NCBI RefSeq assembly: GCF_903819165.1 | Contig: NZ_CAIJCS010000014.1 | Span: 124,001-188,000, forward strand | DNA length: 64,000 nucleotides | Reading direction: 5' to 3' | DNA from: Aedoeadaptatus nemausensis | GTDB lineage: Bacteria > Bacillota > Clostridia > Tissierellales > Peptoniphilaceae | Part shown: piece by piece, positions 18,356-27,894 of the stretch | Position numbering within the stretch: the first letter of the stretch is position 1 | Layout of the letters: the number at the start of each line of letters is the position of its first letter | The notes under the pieces: model-generated | What the model was told of the DNA's origin: nothing | What the model saw: only the letters and a program-made list of their open reading frames with translations | The model's database searches: none | Translations under genes and position numbers: made by a program

Positions 18356-18553
18356 ATGAAAAAAGGTATCCATCCCGAATATAAAGAAGCAACTGTAACC
18401 TGCGCTTGCGGCAACACCTTCAAGACGGGCTCTGTAAAAGAGGATTTAAAAGTGGAAGTTTGTTCCGAATGTCATCCTTTCTTCACAGGACGCCAAAAGT
18501 TTACGGATACAGGCGGACGTATTGATAAATTCAACAAAAAATATAAGAGATAA
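18356..18553 (+). CDS. rpmE: Ribosomal protein bL31 (zinc-binding form)
   Basis: A 65-residue bL31. Cysteines at 16, 18, 36 and 39 (CAC, CSEC) make it the zinc-containing C+ form rather than the zinc-free replacement form. AAAGGAG lies upstream of the ATG. It has its own promoter with an overlapping inverted repeat, and is followed after five bases by a hairpin terminator that stands just before the next gene's Shine-Dalgarno. Confidence 0.96.
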   Translation: MKKGIHPEYKEATVTCACGNTFKTGSVKEDLKVEVCSECHPFFTGRQKFTDTGGRIDKFNKKYKR

Positions 18554-18558
18554 AGAAT

Positions 18559-18583
18559 GGTCCGTGAAAACGGACCTTTTTTT
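18559..18583 (+). terminator. Terminator-like hairpin between rpmE and the DUF1385 gene
   Basis: GGTCCGT-GAAA-ACGGACC followed by seven T. The next gene's AAGGAG begins a few bases later and its ATG is 20 bases after the T-tract, leaving no space for a promoter. DUF1385-prmC-prfA may therefore depend on readthrough. Confidence 0.85.
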
Positions 18584-18603
18584 ATAAGGAGTATCTTAAA
18601 TAT

Positions 18604-19527
18604 ATGAAACAATCGTTTAAGACCACTATCGGCGGGCAAGCACTCATCGAAGGGGTCATGATGAAAGGTCCCTCTAAAACGGCCTATGCCGTCCGAAAGC
18701 CCGGCGGAGATATCGCCATGCGCATTGAAAATAATAACAGTATTTTAGAGAGGTTTCCTTTTTTAAATATTCCGATTTTACGAGGAGCGGTCAAACTGAT
18801 CGAGGCCATGCTCGTCGGTGTGGACGCCATTATTTACTCGGCTTCTTTTTGGGAAGATGATGAAGACGAGGTGGGTTTTTTGGAAAAACACTTTCCGGAG
18901 CACCACCAGAAAATGGAAGAAGTTCTTTCTGTCCTTATTTCCATTCTATCGGCGGTTTTATTTTTTATGATCTTGCCGAATTTAATGGCGACGTTTTTCC
19001 AAAACAAAATCGAAAACCATATTCTTTTAAACCTCGTCGAGGGGATCTTTCGCATCTTCATATTTTTTCTTTATTTGGCACTTATCTCTAAACAAAAAGA
19101 CATTGCTCGAGTCTTCCAATACCACGGAGCTGAGCATAAATCCATCGCATGTTACGAGGCCGGAACCCCTCTAACAGTAGATGAAGTACGAAAATATTCG
19201 AGACTCCATCCCCGTTGCGGCACGAGCTTTCTTTTTATGGTACTGGTTATCTCTGTGGTCGTCCTTTCATTCTTCGGCTGGCCCTCACTTTTAGGTCGCA
19301 TCGTCGTACGGCTTTTGATGTTTCCGGTCATTGCGGGAATAGGATTTGAGGTCAATCGATTAATAGGAAAATATGATAATCGACTCACAATGATTTTGCG
19401 CTATCCCGGCCTTATGATTCAAAAGTACTTTACGGTGAAAGAGCCTAATGAGGAACAGATGGAAGTGGGAATCGCCTCGTTAAAAGCCGTTCTTCCTGAA
19501 GCGGGAGAAGACGATACATGGAATTAA
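18604..19527 (+). CDS. DUF1385 family membrane protein (YqhQ-like)
   Basis: A 307-residue protein of unknown function found widely in Firmicutes and usually linked to prmC and prfA, as here. IGGQALIEGVMMKGP at the N-terminus and YHGAEHKSIACYE (about 176-188) followed by HPRCGTSF are the family hallmarks; the conserved His/Cys residues have led to annotation as a putative metal-dependent enzyme. There are about four membrane helices (around 110-130, 145-162, 207-228 and 230-250). It overlaps prmC by ten bases. Confidence 0.88.
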   Translation: MKQSFKTTIGGQALIEGVMMKGPSKTAYAVRKPGGDIAMRIENNNSILERFPFLNIPILRGAVKLIEAMLVGVDAIIYSASFWEDDEDEVGFLEKHFPEHHQKMEEVLSVLISILSAVLFFMILPNLMATFFQNKIENHILLNLVEGIFRIFIFFLYLALISKQKDIARVFQYHGAEHKSIACYEAGTPLTVDEVRKYSRLHPRCGTSFLFMVLVISVVVLSFFGWPSLLGRIVVRLLMFPVIAGIGFEVNRLIGKYDNRLTMILRYPGLMIQKYFTVKEPNEEQMEVGIASLKAVLPEAGEDDTWN

Positions 19528-20336
19528 AAGAAGCTTTTCAATTGTGCATGGAAGCATTAGGTCCGGGCGAAGAAATAAAGGCACACGATCTTTTAGAAGA
19601 ACTTTTCAATATTACGAGGAAAGACTTTATTCTTGAGAGTAAACGAGAACTCACTACAGATGAGACGGTGCTCCTTAAATCCGTTTTAATAGAGGTGGAG
19701 GGAGGGAAGCCACTACCTTATATTCTCAACAAAGCGTATTTTATGGGCGAGGCATTTTATGTCGACGAACGAGTTTTAATCCCGCGATACGATACGGAAC
19801 ATAGTATAGATCTTATCCGCTCACTGAATCTAAAGACGCCGCGGATTTTGGAAATCGGAACGGGTTCAGGTTGTGTCGCCATTAGCTTGGCTAAACTCTT
19901 TCCCGACGGGGAGATCATCTCTGCTGATATTTCAAAAGATGCATTAGATGTGGCTTCGATTAACAAAGAAAATCATAAGGTTCATAATTTAAAATTCATT
20001 CAATCGGATTTATTTGATAAAATAGACGACAGCTTTGATTTGATCTACTCAAATCCGCCTTATATCAGTGAAAAAGAAATGAGAGAGCTGGATAAAAGTG
20101 TCTTAGACTTCGAACCTCATCTCGCCTTACATGGCGGGAAAAACGGATTGGATTTCTATGAGGCCATTACAAAAGAGGCTCGTCGTTATTTAAAATCCGA
20201 CGGTTATCTCGTATTTGAAATCGGCGCCTATCAAGGGGAAACCGTTAAAAAGCTTTTAGAAGATCATCGATTTAAAGATATACACATACGACGAGATTTT
20301 TCCGGTCTCGATCGCGTACTATATGGGAGGTTGTAA
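19518..20336 (+). CDS. prmC: Release factor glutamine methyltransferase
   Basis: A 272-residue N5-glutamine methyltransferase that modifies the GGQ glutamine of release factors. An N-terminal helical substrate-binding domain precedes a Rossmann-type methyltransferase with the SAM loop EIGTGSG (112-118) and the catalytic NPPY (179-182). Its substrate RF1 is encoded immediately downstream, and the prmC stop nearly abuts the prfA start. Confidence 0.95.
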   Translation: MELKEAFQLCMEALGPGEEIKAHDLLEELFNITRKDFILESKRELTTDETVLLKSVLIEVEGGKPLPYILNKAYFMGEAFYVDERVLIPRYDTEHSIDLIRSLNLKTPRILEIGTGSGCVAISLAKLFPDGEIISADISKDALDVASINKENHKVHNLKFIQSDLFDKIDDSFDLIYSNPPYISEKEMRELDKSVLDFEPHLALHGGKNGLDFYEAITKEARRYLKSDGYLVFEIGAYQGETVKKLLEDHRFKDIHIRRDFSGLDRVLYGRL

Positions 20337-20337
20337 G

Positions 20338-21405
20338 ATGTTTGAAAATTTAACAGTTTATGAGGATCGTTACCAAGAATTAAATAATATGATGATGGAT
20401 CCCGAGGTTCAAAGTGACAGCAAGCTCCTGCAAAAAACCGCCATCGAGCACGCGGAGATCGAACCTATCGTAAAAAAATACAGAGACTATGTTAAGGTTT
20501 CTCAAGATCTAAAAGATAATAAGAGCATGTTCGACGACAAGATCGACGACGAAATGCGTGAACTCATAAAAGAAGAGATCAAAAAAGATGAAGAATCTCT
20601 CGAAAAAATTGAGGATGAACTTAAGGTATTGTTGATCCCGAAAGATGAAAACGATGATAAAAACGTCATCGTCGAAATTCGAGGCGGGGCAGGGGGCGAT
20701 GAAGCGGCCCTCTTTGCGGGAGTTCTACTTCGTCAATACATTCACTACGCTGATAATAACGGATGGAAATCGGAGCTACTTTCAAGCAATGAAATCGGCA
20801 TCGGAGGATATAAGGAAGCTATTCTTTTAATTCAAGGAAAAGGTGCCTATTCCAGATTAAAGTACGAATCGGGTGTTCACCGCGTACAACGGGTTCCCGA
20901 GACGGAATCTTCCGGAAGAATTCATACTTCTACGGCTACGGTTATCGTCATGCCTGAGATCGACGATGTCGAAGTTGAAATCGATCCTAACGAGGTCCGC
21001 GTCGACGTATTCCGCTCCTCTGGTAATGGAGGACAATCGGTCAATACGACAGACTCCGCAGTGCGTCTAACTCACGAGCCGACGGGCATAGTCGTAAGCT
21101 GCCAAGATGAAAAAAGTCAGCTTAAAAATAAGGACAAAGCTTTTAAGATATTAAAGACCAAGCTCTACGACTTGGAGCGTCAAAAACAGGAAGATGCCGT
21201 AAGTCAGGAGAAGAAATCTCAAATTGGCTCCGGCGATCGTTCCGAACGTATTCGCACTTATAACTATCCTCAAGGACGGGTAACCGATCACCGCATCAAC
21301 TACACCAGTCATCGTATCGATGATATTAATAACGGGGATTTAACGGACTTAATCGATGCCTTGACCGCAGCAGATCAAGCGGCAAAGATCGAAAATATGC
21401 AATAA
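20338..21405 (+). CDS. prfA: Peptide chain release factor 1
   Basis: A 355-residue RF1, reading UAA and UAG. The anticodon-like tripeptide PxT reads PET (187-189), typical of RF1 rather than RF2 (SPF), and the peptidyl-tRNA hydrolysis motif GGQ is at 231-233. ATG 20338 is preceded by GGAGGT; an in-frame ATG 15 bases earlier would place that site inside the gene. No obvious terminator follows before the rubrerythrin promoter. Confidence 0.96.
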   Translation: MFENLTVYEDRYQELNNMMMDPEVQSDSKLLQKTAIEHAEIEPIVKKYRDYVKVSQDLKDNKSMFDDKIDDEMRELIKEEIKKDEESLEKIEDELKVLLIPKDENDDKNVIVEIRGGAGGDEAALFAGVLLRQYIHYADNNGWKSELLSSNEIGIGGYKEAILLIQGKGAYSRLKYESGVHRVQRVPETESSGRIHTSTATVIVMPEIDDVEVEIDPNEVRVDVFRSSGNGGQSVNTTDSAVRLTHEPTGIVVSCQDEKSQLKNKDKAFKILKTKLYDLERQKQEDAVSQEKKSQIGSGDRSERIRTYNYPQGRVTDHRINYTSHRIDDINNGDLTDLIDALTAADQAAKIENMQ

Positions 21406-21436
21406 TTTAACCTGTACAGCGGGCTCTTTGATAAAC

Positions 21437-21465
21437 TTGTTAGTTTTCATTCCATCGTTTATAAT
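21437..21465 (+). promoter_or_regulatory. Promoter for rubrerythrin
   Basis: TTGTTA (21437-21442), a 17-base spacer and a consensus TATAAT (21460-21465), 35 bases before the rubrerythrin ATG. No PerR-type palindrome was evident beside it. Confidence 0.65.
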
Positions 21466-21500
21466 GGTTATGTACTAAGCAATATTAAGGAGGATTCATT

Positions 21501-22046
21501 ATGCACGCTATGACACAAGATAACTTAAGAAGTGCTTTTGGAGGCGAAAGCCAAGCAAGCATGAGATACGGTATTTGGGGTAAAACTGCTAAAAAAGAAG
21601 GCTTCCCAAATGTTGAACGTCTTTTCAAATGCACAGGCGATGCTGAAAAAGTACACGCCAACTTACATTTCCAAGCTTTGAAAGATGTTCACGGCGATTT
21701 TCCCGTAACCAGCATGGCAGGCTTCGGTATCGGAAACACTTCCGAAAACCTTCAAAAAGGTATCGACGGCGAAGTTTTCGAATACACGGAAATGTACCCG
21801 GCATACATTGAAGTTGCTAAAATGCAAGACGAAGATGAAGCAGTGAAGGCAATGGAATATGCAGTTGCGGCAGAAAAAGTACACGCTGAACGCTACGGAG
21901 AAGCTAAAAAAGCAGTAGATGCAGGCAATGACTTAGATGCTGAAGATATTTTACTTTGCCCTGTTTGTGGCTACATCACCTTCGATAAAAACGAAGAAGA
22001 GTGCCCCATCTGCGGTACCAAATCTAAAGCTTTTGTAGCTTACTAA
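21501..22046 (+). CDS. rbr: Rubrerythrin
   Basis: A 181-residue rubrerythrin, a cytoplasmic NADH-linked peroxidase typical of anaerobes. The N-terminal ferritin-like four-helix domain supplies the di-iron ligands (ESQAS, EKVHA and a later AAEKVHAERY), and the C-terminal rubredoxin domain has two CxxCG pairs (CPVCG and CPICG). It has its own promoter, an AAGGAGG Shine-Dalgarno and its own terminator, so it is a single-gene unit. Confidence 0.96.
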   Translation: MHAMTQDNLRSAFGGESQASMRYGIWGKTAKKEGFPNVERLFKCTGDAEKVHANLHFQALKDVHGDFPVTSMAGFGIGNTSENLQKGIDGEVFEYTEMYPAYIEVAKMQDEDEAVKAMEYAVAAEKVHAERYGEAKKAVDAGNDLDAEDILLCPVCGYITFDKNEEECPICGTKSKAFVAY

Positions 22047-22051
22047 ATTAG

Positions 22052-22079
22052 AAAAAAGACATCTGCGGATGTCTTTTTT
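22052..22079 (+). terminator. Terminator of rubrerythrin
   Basis: GACATC-TGCG-GATGTC flanked by six A and six T, starting five bases after the stop codon. Confidence 0.88.
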
Positions 22080-22104
22080 ATTGCCTAAATAGAGAAAATG
22101 TCTA

Positions 22105-22113
22105 TGGTATAAT
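22105..22113 (+). promoter_or_regulatory. Extended -10 promoter for miaB-mutS-mutL-miaA
   Basis: TGGTATAAT, a perfect -10 with extended TG, 29 bases before the miaB start and just after the rubrerythrin terminator. No good -35 is seen. Confidence 0.5.
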
Positions 22114-22141
22114 AACAGTTACATTGTTTAAAGGAGCGATT

Positions 22142-23518
22142 ATGCAAGATTTAAATACAGAATTTATCGAACGTGTTCGTGAAACACACGGCGGCGAACG
22201 CTACGTCTTGACGACGCACGGATGCCAAATGAACGAACATGATTCGGAAAAAATAAAAACTTTACTGGATACCATGGGCTTGATCGAAATTGACGATGAG
22301 GAAAAGGCCGACTTTTCTATCATTAATACGTGCTCGGTTCGTCACAGTGCGGAAGATAAAGTAATCGGCCACATCGGTCGCTTAAAGCATATAAAAAAAA
22401 CAAATAAAAATTTAAAAGTTGCTGTTTGCGGCTGCATGATGCAGAGAAAAGAATCAAGAGATTATGTACTGGAGACGTTTCCCCACGTAAACATCGTCTT
22501 CGGTACTAATAATATCTACAGATTACCTCAACTGATCTTAGAAAATGACGATCGCAACTCGAGGGTCGTGGACATCGAGGAGAGCTACTCTAATTTGGAT
22601 AATCGTATTTTCTCAGAAGTATCCGGAAATTCGGCCTATGTAAACATTATTTACGGCTGTAATAATTTCTGCACCTATTGCATCGTGCCCTATACGCGAG
22701 GACGTGAAATATCCAGATCTCCCGAGGATATTATAGAAGAAATTGAAGCTCTCGTCGCTGACGGCGTCAACGAGGTGACCCTACTGGGCCAAAACGTAAA
22801 CTCTTATGGAAAGACCTTGGAAGAAAAAACTTCTTTTGCCGATTTGCTTCGAAGAGTTCATGAAATCGAAGGTATTGAAAGGATTCAATTTACCACATCC
22901 CATCCCAAAGATATGAGCGATGATTTAATCGCCTGTTACGGAGAATTACCGAAACTTGCCAATTTCTTACATCTTCCGGTTCAAGCGGGCTCCAATCGCG
23001 TGCTTAAAGCCATGAATCGCCATTACACGAGGGAAGATTATTTTGAGTTGATCGATAAGCTACGCGACGTCCGCCCGGATATCGCATTATCTACGGATAT
23101 TATGGTGGGCTTTCCCGGCGAAACGGAGGAAGATTTTGAGGATACCCTAGATCTTGTGCGTCGCGTTCGGTACGACAGCGCCTTTACTTTTATTTATTCT
23201 AGAAGAGAGGGAACCCGCGCCGATCGAATGGAAGATCAGGTGCCGAAAGAAGTTAAGGACGCCCGCTTTCAAAAACTTTTAGATGAGGTTTATCGCATTC
23301 AAAGAGAGAAGTACGAGGCCTTAATCGGTACGGAACAGGAGGTTCTCTTCGATTCCAGAAGCAAAAATGATGAGACTATGATGAGCGGACGAACCAATGG
23401 TTTTAAGCTCGTTCACGTGCCATATGAGGGAGAATCTATCGGAAGAATTCGCAAGGTAAAGATTGTGGGAGGAAACACTTTCTCGCTTAGAGGAGAAATC
23501 GTCCATGAAGACAATTGA
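22142..23518 (+). CDS. miaB: tRNA-2-methylthio-N6-dimethylallyladenosine synthase
   Basis: A 458-residue MiaB, the radical SAM methylthiotransferase that completes ms2i6A at tRNA position 37. The N-terminal domain holds the second cluster cysteines C28 (THGCQMN), C64 (NTCSVR) and C98 (CGCMMQ); the radical SAM cysteines are C173, C177 and C180 (CNNFCTYC); a TRAM domain ends the protein. MiaA, which makes its substrate, is encoded 4 kb downstream in the same run. ATG 22142 has AAAGGAG upstream. It overlaps mutS by 14 bases. Confidence 0.96.
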   Translation: MQDLNTEFIERVRETHGGERYVLTTHGCQMNEHDSEKIKTLLDTMGLIEIDDEEKADFSIINTCSVRHSAEDKVIGHIGRLKHIKKTNKNLKVAVCGCMMQRKESRDYVLETFPHVNIVFGTNNIYRLPQLILENDDRNSRVVDIEESYSNLDNRIFSEVSGNSAYVNIIYGCNNFCTYCIVPYTRGREISRSPEDIIEEIEALVADGVNEVTLLGQNVNSYGKTLEEKTSFADLLRRVHEIEGIERIQFTTSHPKDMSDDLIACYGELPKLANFLHLPVQAGSNRVLKAMNRHYTREDYFELIDKLRDVRPDIALSTDIMVGFPGETEEDFEDTLDLVRRVRYDSAFTFIYSRREGTRADRMEDQVPKEVKDARFQKLLDEVYRIQREKYEALIGTEQEVLFDSRSKNDETMMSGRTNGFKLVHVPYEGESIGRIRKVKIVGGNTFSLRGEIVHEDN

Positions 23519-26060
23519 TATTGACAAGCTCACGCCGGCTATGCGCCATTATGTAGAGACAAAAAATAAAAATCCCGAAGCCTACTTATTCTATCGAATG
23601 GGCGATTTTTACGAGCTCTTTTTCGACGATGCCATCGAGGTATCGTCGCTTCTCGATTTAACTCTTACGAAAAAAAGCGGTGGCCTGGAAGAAAAAATCC
23701 CAATGTGCGGCGTACCCTTTCGAGTAGCAAATCAATACATTAAGCGTCTCGTAAAAAAAGGCTATTCAGTAAGTGTATGCGATCAAGTGGAAGATCCGAA
23801 AGAGGCCAAGGGACTCGTAAAGCGTGAGATTATTAAGATCGTGACACCGGGTACCTTTGTCGATGAAGAAAATCCGGACGAGACCAGAAGGATCACCTCG
23901 GTGGCTATGGAGGGCAAGCTAATGATGCTCGCCCATTGTGATTATGCGTCCGGTCGTGTCAGTTTGGAGCAAAAAATCATCTGGGACCACCGAGATGCTT
24001 TGAGCTTTCTCGATAAACAGTTCGGTTTTTATCGGCCGGCAGAAGTCATTTTTAACGACTTTACCTACGAACGGGAGCTTTCGGCCGCCTCTAAACAAGC
24101 GGGCGTGGTTAGCATTCATAGGGTAGAGGAAGGGGATCCCGAGCTTTATAAGCGTTACTTTGAATTATTTCTTTCGGAATATAATCCCGCACTAAATTTA
24201 CTCGTCGCTTATTTGGAAAAAACACAGCTCCACGAGCAAGATCACCTCTATATTCAAAGCATAAATGACGGAGACGGCTCCATGGATTTGTCGGATACGA
24301 CAATTCGCAATCTGGAGCTCGTAGAAAATACCCACGACAGTACGAAAAAAGATTCACTTTACGATACATTGGATCACTGTACAACGCGCATGGGAAGTCG
24401 CAAGATGCGTGAAAAAATCCTGCGGCCCATGATGGCGATCGATCCATTAAATGCGCAATATGACCGAATCGAATTTCTCCAATCAAATCGTATTTTATTC
24501 GACGATATACTTGAAAAGTTGGGTTCGATTTACGATATCGACCGCTTAGCTCTATCCATCGCCAATCAGAATTTATCGCCTAAGCAAATGCTCCGCCTAC
24601 AAAAAAGTTTGGCGGCCTTCTCGGATATTCTCTTTCTACTGGAAAGGGAAGGTGATGGGGTTCTCTACGATCTTTTCAAAGATATAGATCCCTGTTCGAA
24701 GCTGGCGAAAGAACTGGAAACAGTTTTTATCGATGATCCTCCGGCTGCCTATCATGAACAACGCTTTATTCGTAAAGGATATGATTCGGAGCTCGACGAA
24801 CTGTTTGACAGCTCCGAGGGTGGTGCTCAATGGATCCTTCAACTGGAGGAACGGGAGAGGGAAGCCACGGGAATAAAAAACCTGAAGATTAAATATAACA
24901 AAATACTCGGTTATTTTTTCGACGTGTCCAAATCGAATATCCCTCTGGTGCCTGATCGATTTATTCGAAAACAGACCTTGGTTGGTTCGGAGCGTTTTTT
25001 CACCGACGAGTTGAAGGAACAGGAGGAGAAGATCCTCCACGCCAAAGAGAGAGCTTTGGAGCGTCAGTTGGAACTTCTGGATTCTTTACGTCTTCGTATA
25101 GCCGGTGATCTTGAACATATTCAAGCCGTTTCAGAAGCTGTAGCTGAATTGGATGTCATCTGTTCCTTTGCGACTATTGCCGATCAATATGGCTACGTTC
25201 GTCCTTCACTGAATAGCGCAGGTATTCTTTCTATCGAAAACGGCCGCCACCCCGTAGTGGAACGCACAATAGAAGAAGAGTACATCCCGAACAATACTCA
25301 GCTGGATCCCGATGGTGGCTTTTTACAAGTGATTACCGGACCCAATATGGCCGGGAAATCCACCTATATGCGTCAAGTTGCCCTGATTCAAATTATGGCG
25401 CAGATCGGCTCCTTTGTACCCTGCGAAAGGGCCGATCTTCCCATTGTGGATCAAATCTTTACGCGCATCGGTGCATCGGATTTTCTTACGCGAGGGAAGT
25501 CCACCTTTATGGTAGAAATGACGGAGGTAGCGGAAATCTTAAGGCTCGCCACCCCGAGATCTTTGATTCTCTTCGACGAGGTTGGTAGGGGTACGAGCAC
25601 TTACGACGGGCTTTCCATCGCCTGGTCCATTATCGAATATATTTACGATGAGGTTCATGCCAAAACCTTATTCGCGACCCACTACTTCGAACTTACGGAA
25701 CTTGCGGACAAATACGACGGTATTTTAAATGTGACGGTAGCTACAGAAGAAGTAGATGGAGAAATTCGTTTTTTGCGAAAGATCGTTCTCGGAGAAAGTA
25801 ACTATTCTTTCGGAATCGATGTGGCTAAGCTGGCCGGCGTAAAACCGGCGGTTATCGAACGTGCTCGTCAAGTATTAGTCGATCTGGAAAAGCAGAATAA
25901 TTTGGAAAGTGCAGCTCTCTACATTAAAGATGAGCCGGTAATCGATGGCGAAGACGACGAATTAAGAGAAAAAATAAAATCGATCGATCTGGATAATACT
26001 ACGCCCTTAGAGGCGCTTATGCTTTTACAATCTTTAAAGGAGGAGGTAGACCGTGCGTGA
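23505..26060 (+). CDS. mutS: DNA mismatch repair protein MutS
   Basis: An 851-residue MutS1. The mismatch-probing FxE motif is FYE (35-37, in RMGDFYELFF). The ABC-type ATPase at the C-terminal part has Walker A GPNMAGKS (612-619) and Walker B/signature DEVGRGTSTYDG. ATG 23505 lies inside the end of miaB with GAGGAG upstream; an in-frame ATG 42 bases earlier is less likely. mutL follows with an eight-base overlap. Confidence 0.97.
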   Translation: MKTIDIDKLTPAMRHYVETKNKNPEAYLFYRMGDFYELFFDDAIEVSSLLDLTLTKKSGGLEEKIPMCGVPFRVANQYIKRLVKKGYSVSVCDQVEDPKEAKGLVKREIIKIVTPGTFVDEENPDETRRITSVAMEGKLMMLAHCDYASGRVSLEQKIIWDHRDALSFLDKQFGFYRPAEVIFNDFTYERELSAASKQAGVVSIHRVEEGDPELYKRYFELFLSEYNPALNLLVAYLEKTQLHEQDHLYIQSINDGDGSMDLSDTTIRNLELVENTHDSTKKDSLYDTLDHCTTRMGSRKMREKILRPMMAIDPLNAQYDRIEFLQSNRILFDDILEKLGSIYDIDRLALSIANQNLSPKQMLRLQKSLAAFSDILFLLEREGDGVLYDLFKDIDPCSKLAKELETVFIDDPPAAYHEQRFIRKGYDSELDELFDSSEGGAQWILQLEEREREATGIKNLKIKYNKILGYFFDVSKSNIPLVPDRFIRKQTLVGSERFFTDELKEQEEKILHAKERALERQLELLDSLRLRIAGDLEHIQAVSEAVAELDVICSFATIADQYGYVRPSLNSAGILSIENGRHPVVERTIEEEYIPNNTQLDPDGGFLQVITGPNMAGKSTYMRQVALIQIMAQIGSFVPCERADLPIVDQIFTRIGASDFLTRGKSTFMVEMTEVAEILRLATPRSLILFDEVGRGTSTYDGLSIAWSIIEYIYDEVHAKTLFATHYFELTELADKYDGILNVTVATEEVDGEIRFLRKIVLGESNYSFGIDVAKLAGVKPAVIERARQVLVDLEKQNNLESAALYIKDEPVIDGEDDELREKIKSIDLDNTTPLEALMLLQSLKEEVDRA

Positions 26061-27894
26061 TATCCTTTCATTAAGCGATCAGACGATTTCGCAGATCGCC
26101 GCAGGTGAAATTGTCGAAAATCCCGCGTCGATTATTAAAGAACTCGTAGAAAATGCTGTGGATGCAAAGGCTACCTCCATTAATATCCGCTTATCGGAAA
26201 ATCTCCTCGACGAGATTCGAGTGTCCGACAATGGAGAAGGTATACCGAAAGATCAAATAAAAAAGGCCTTTAATCGCCACGCTACGTCTAAATTACGTAC
26301 TATCTCCGATCTCTCTATGATTACGAGTTTGGGTTTTCGTGGCGAGGCCTTGGCGAGCATAGCCAATATCAGTTATATGGAATGTATATCAAAAACAGAG
26401 CATGAATCTTTCGGCTATTCCGTATCGGTGGAGGAAGGAAAGGTTTCCGAAGTGAGTCCCGTAGGTTCGGCTCGTGGTACCACCATGATCGTAAGGGATG
26501 TTTTTTATAATACGCCCGTTCGCAAACAATTTTTGAAAAGTACGAATAAAGAAATCCGCCGGATTATAAAAATGGTGGAAGTCATCGCTTTAAGTCGAAA
26601 AGATATTTCCTTCCATCTCCTCTGGGATCGGAAAACTTTACTTCAGTCCCATGCGTCGGGGGATAATCGGAACCATATTTATTCCATTCTCGGAAAGGAA
26701 ATCGCCAAGAATCTGGTGCCCATAGAGTTCGAAACGGAATCCTATAGTATCGAGGGTTATGTTGGGAACAATTTACTTCATCGATCCACGCCGGAACGGG
26801 AATATATCTTCATTAACGGACGCGGCGTAAAGAGTGACGATATTTCAAATGCCGTGAGAAAAGCCTACAGGTCTCTAATTCCCCTGCATCATTATCCGAT
26901 CTTTATTCTCTATTTAACCATCGATCCCGTTTTGATCGATGTCAATATTCACCCTCAAAAACAAACTGTACGACTATCGAATCACAATCAAATCGCCGTC
27001 TTGTTAGAGCGATTGGTGGCGCGAGCCTTGGAATCCAAAAGCGAAATCCCCGTAGTGGAAGAGATTACCGGCTCTTCATCTAAAAAAGAAGAGATACAAA
27101 AGCCTGAGAAGACGATTTTTGAACTTCATCGCGAAAAAATGGAAAGTCCGACTATTGCTGAAAATACTGAGTGGGAAACTCCCGGGATAACCGTTGAGAA
27201 AGTCTACGAACCGAAAGAGAGTTACAGTACTTCTGAAGATAAAACGAATGAAAATAGCAAGAGAGAAGAGGTAAAAACCAAAGAGGACAAAGTGAAGACG
27301 CCCCCGCTCAATGTGGAGCTCTATGAGTTTTTAGCCGTAATTTTCCACACCTACATTCTCTTCGAAAATAAACGAGACCATCGGGTGCTGTTAGTGGATC
27401 AACACGCAGCCCACGAGCGCATCCTCTATGAAGAATATAGACGATCCATTGATTCCGGTGCTGTAGCCACGCAATTACTTCTGGAGCCCATTCAAATCTC
27501 CCTGACGCCCGAAGAAATGCAGCTAATCGAAAGCTATGGAGAAGCCTATAATTTATTAGGCTTCACCCCGGAACCTTTTGGCGAAAATACCGTCCTTATT
27601 CGAGAGGTGCCTCAACATATTTTAATTCCCGATCTTCGACAATTTTTCCTTAACTCACTCCACGAACTGGAAAAGGGCGTGGATGTGAAGGAGCAAAATA
27701 TTTACAAGATCATGCGTCTCGCTTGTCGAAGCGCTATAAAAGCCGGCGATCAATTGTCTGAAGAAGAAGCTTATGCATTGTTAGATGATTTAAATCAAGC
27801 GGAGACACCTTTCACCTGTCCTCACGGCAGGCCGACGATGATTCACTTGGAAAAAAGAACATTTGAAAAACTGTTTTTAAGGGAGGGGATATGA
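26053..27894 (+). CDS. mutL: DNA mismatch repair protein MutL, endonuclease type
   Basis: A 613-residue MutL. The GHKL ATPase domain shows GEIVENPASIIKELVENA and SDNGEGI near the N-terminus, followed by GFRGEAL. After a variable charged linker (about 330-420), the C-terminal domain has DQHAAHERILYE from residue 449, matching the DQHA(x)2E(x)4E nickase motif, plus ACRSAIKAGD and CPHGRP. The protein should therefore nick DNA itself, as in organisms without MutH. The start is GTG at 26053 with AGGAGG upstream; miaA begins in an ATGA overlap. Confidence 0.96.
   Translation: MRDILSLSDQTISQIAAGEIVENPASIIKELVENAVDAKATSINIRLSENLLDEIRVSDNGEGIPKDQIKKAFNRHATSKLRTISDLSMITSLGFRGEALASIANISYMECISKTEHESFGYSVSVEEGKVSEVSPVGSARGTTMIVRDVFYNTPVRKQFLKSTNKEIRRIIKMVEVIALSRKDISFHLLWDRKTLLQSHASGDNRNHIYSILGKEIAKNLVPIEFETESYSIEGYVGNNLLHRSTPEREYIFINGRGVKSDDISNAVRKAYRSLIPLHHYPIFILYLTIDPVLIDVNIHPQKQTVRLSNHNQIAVLLERLVARALESKSEIPVVEEITGSSSKKEEIQKPEKTIFELHREKMESPTIAENTEWETPGITVEKVYEPKESYSTSEDKTNENSKREEVKTKEDKVKTPPLNVELYEFLAVIFHTYILFENKRDHRVLLVDQHAAHERILYEEYRRSIDSGAVATQLLLEPIQISLTPEEMQLIESYGEAYNLLGFTPEPFGENTVLIREVPQHILIPDLRQFFLNSLHELEKGVDVKEQNIYKIMRLACRSAIKAGDQLSEEEAYALLDDLNQAETPFTCPHGRPTMIHLEKRTFEKLFLREGI

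Noticed and set aside
21411-21420. CTGTACAG palindrome after prfA as a terminator
   Set aside because: It is only four base pairs per arm without a loop or T-tract.
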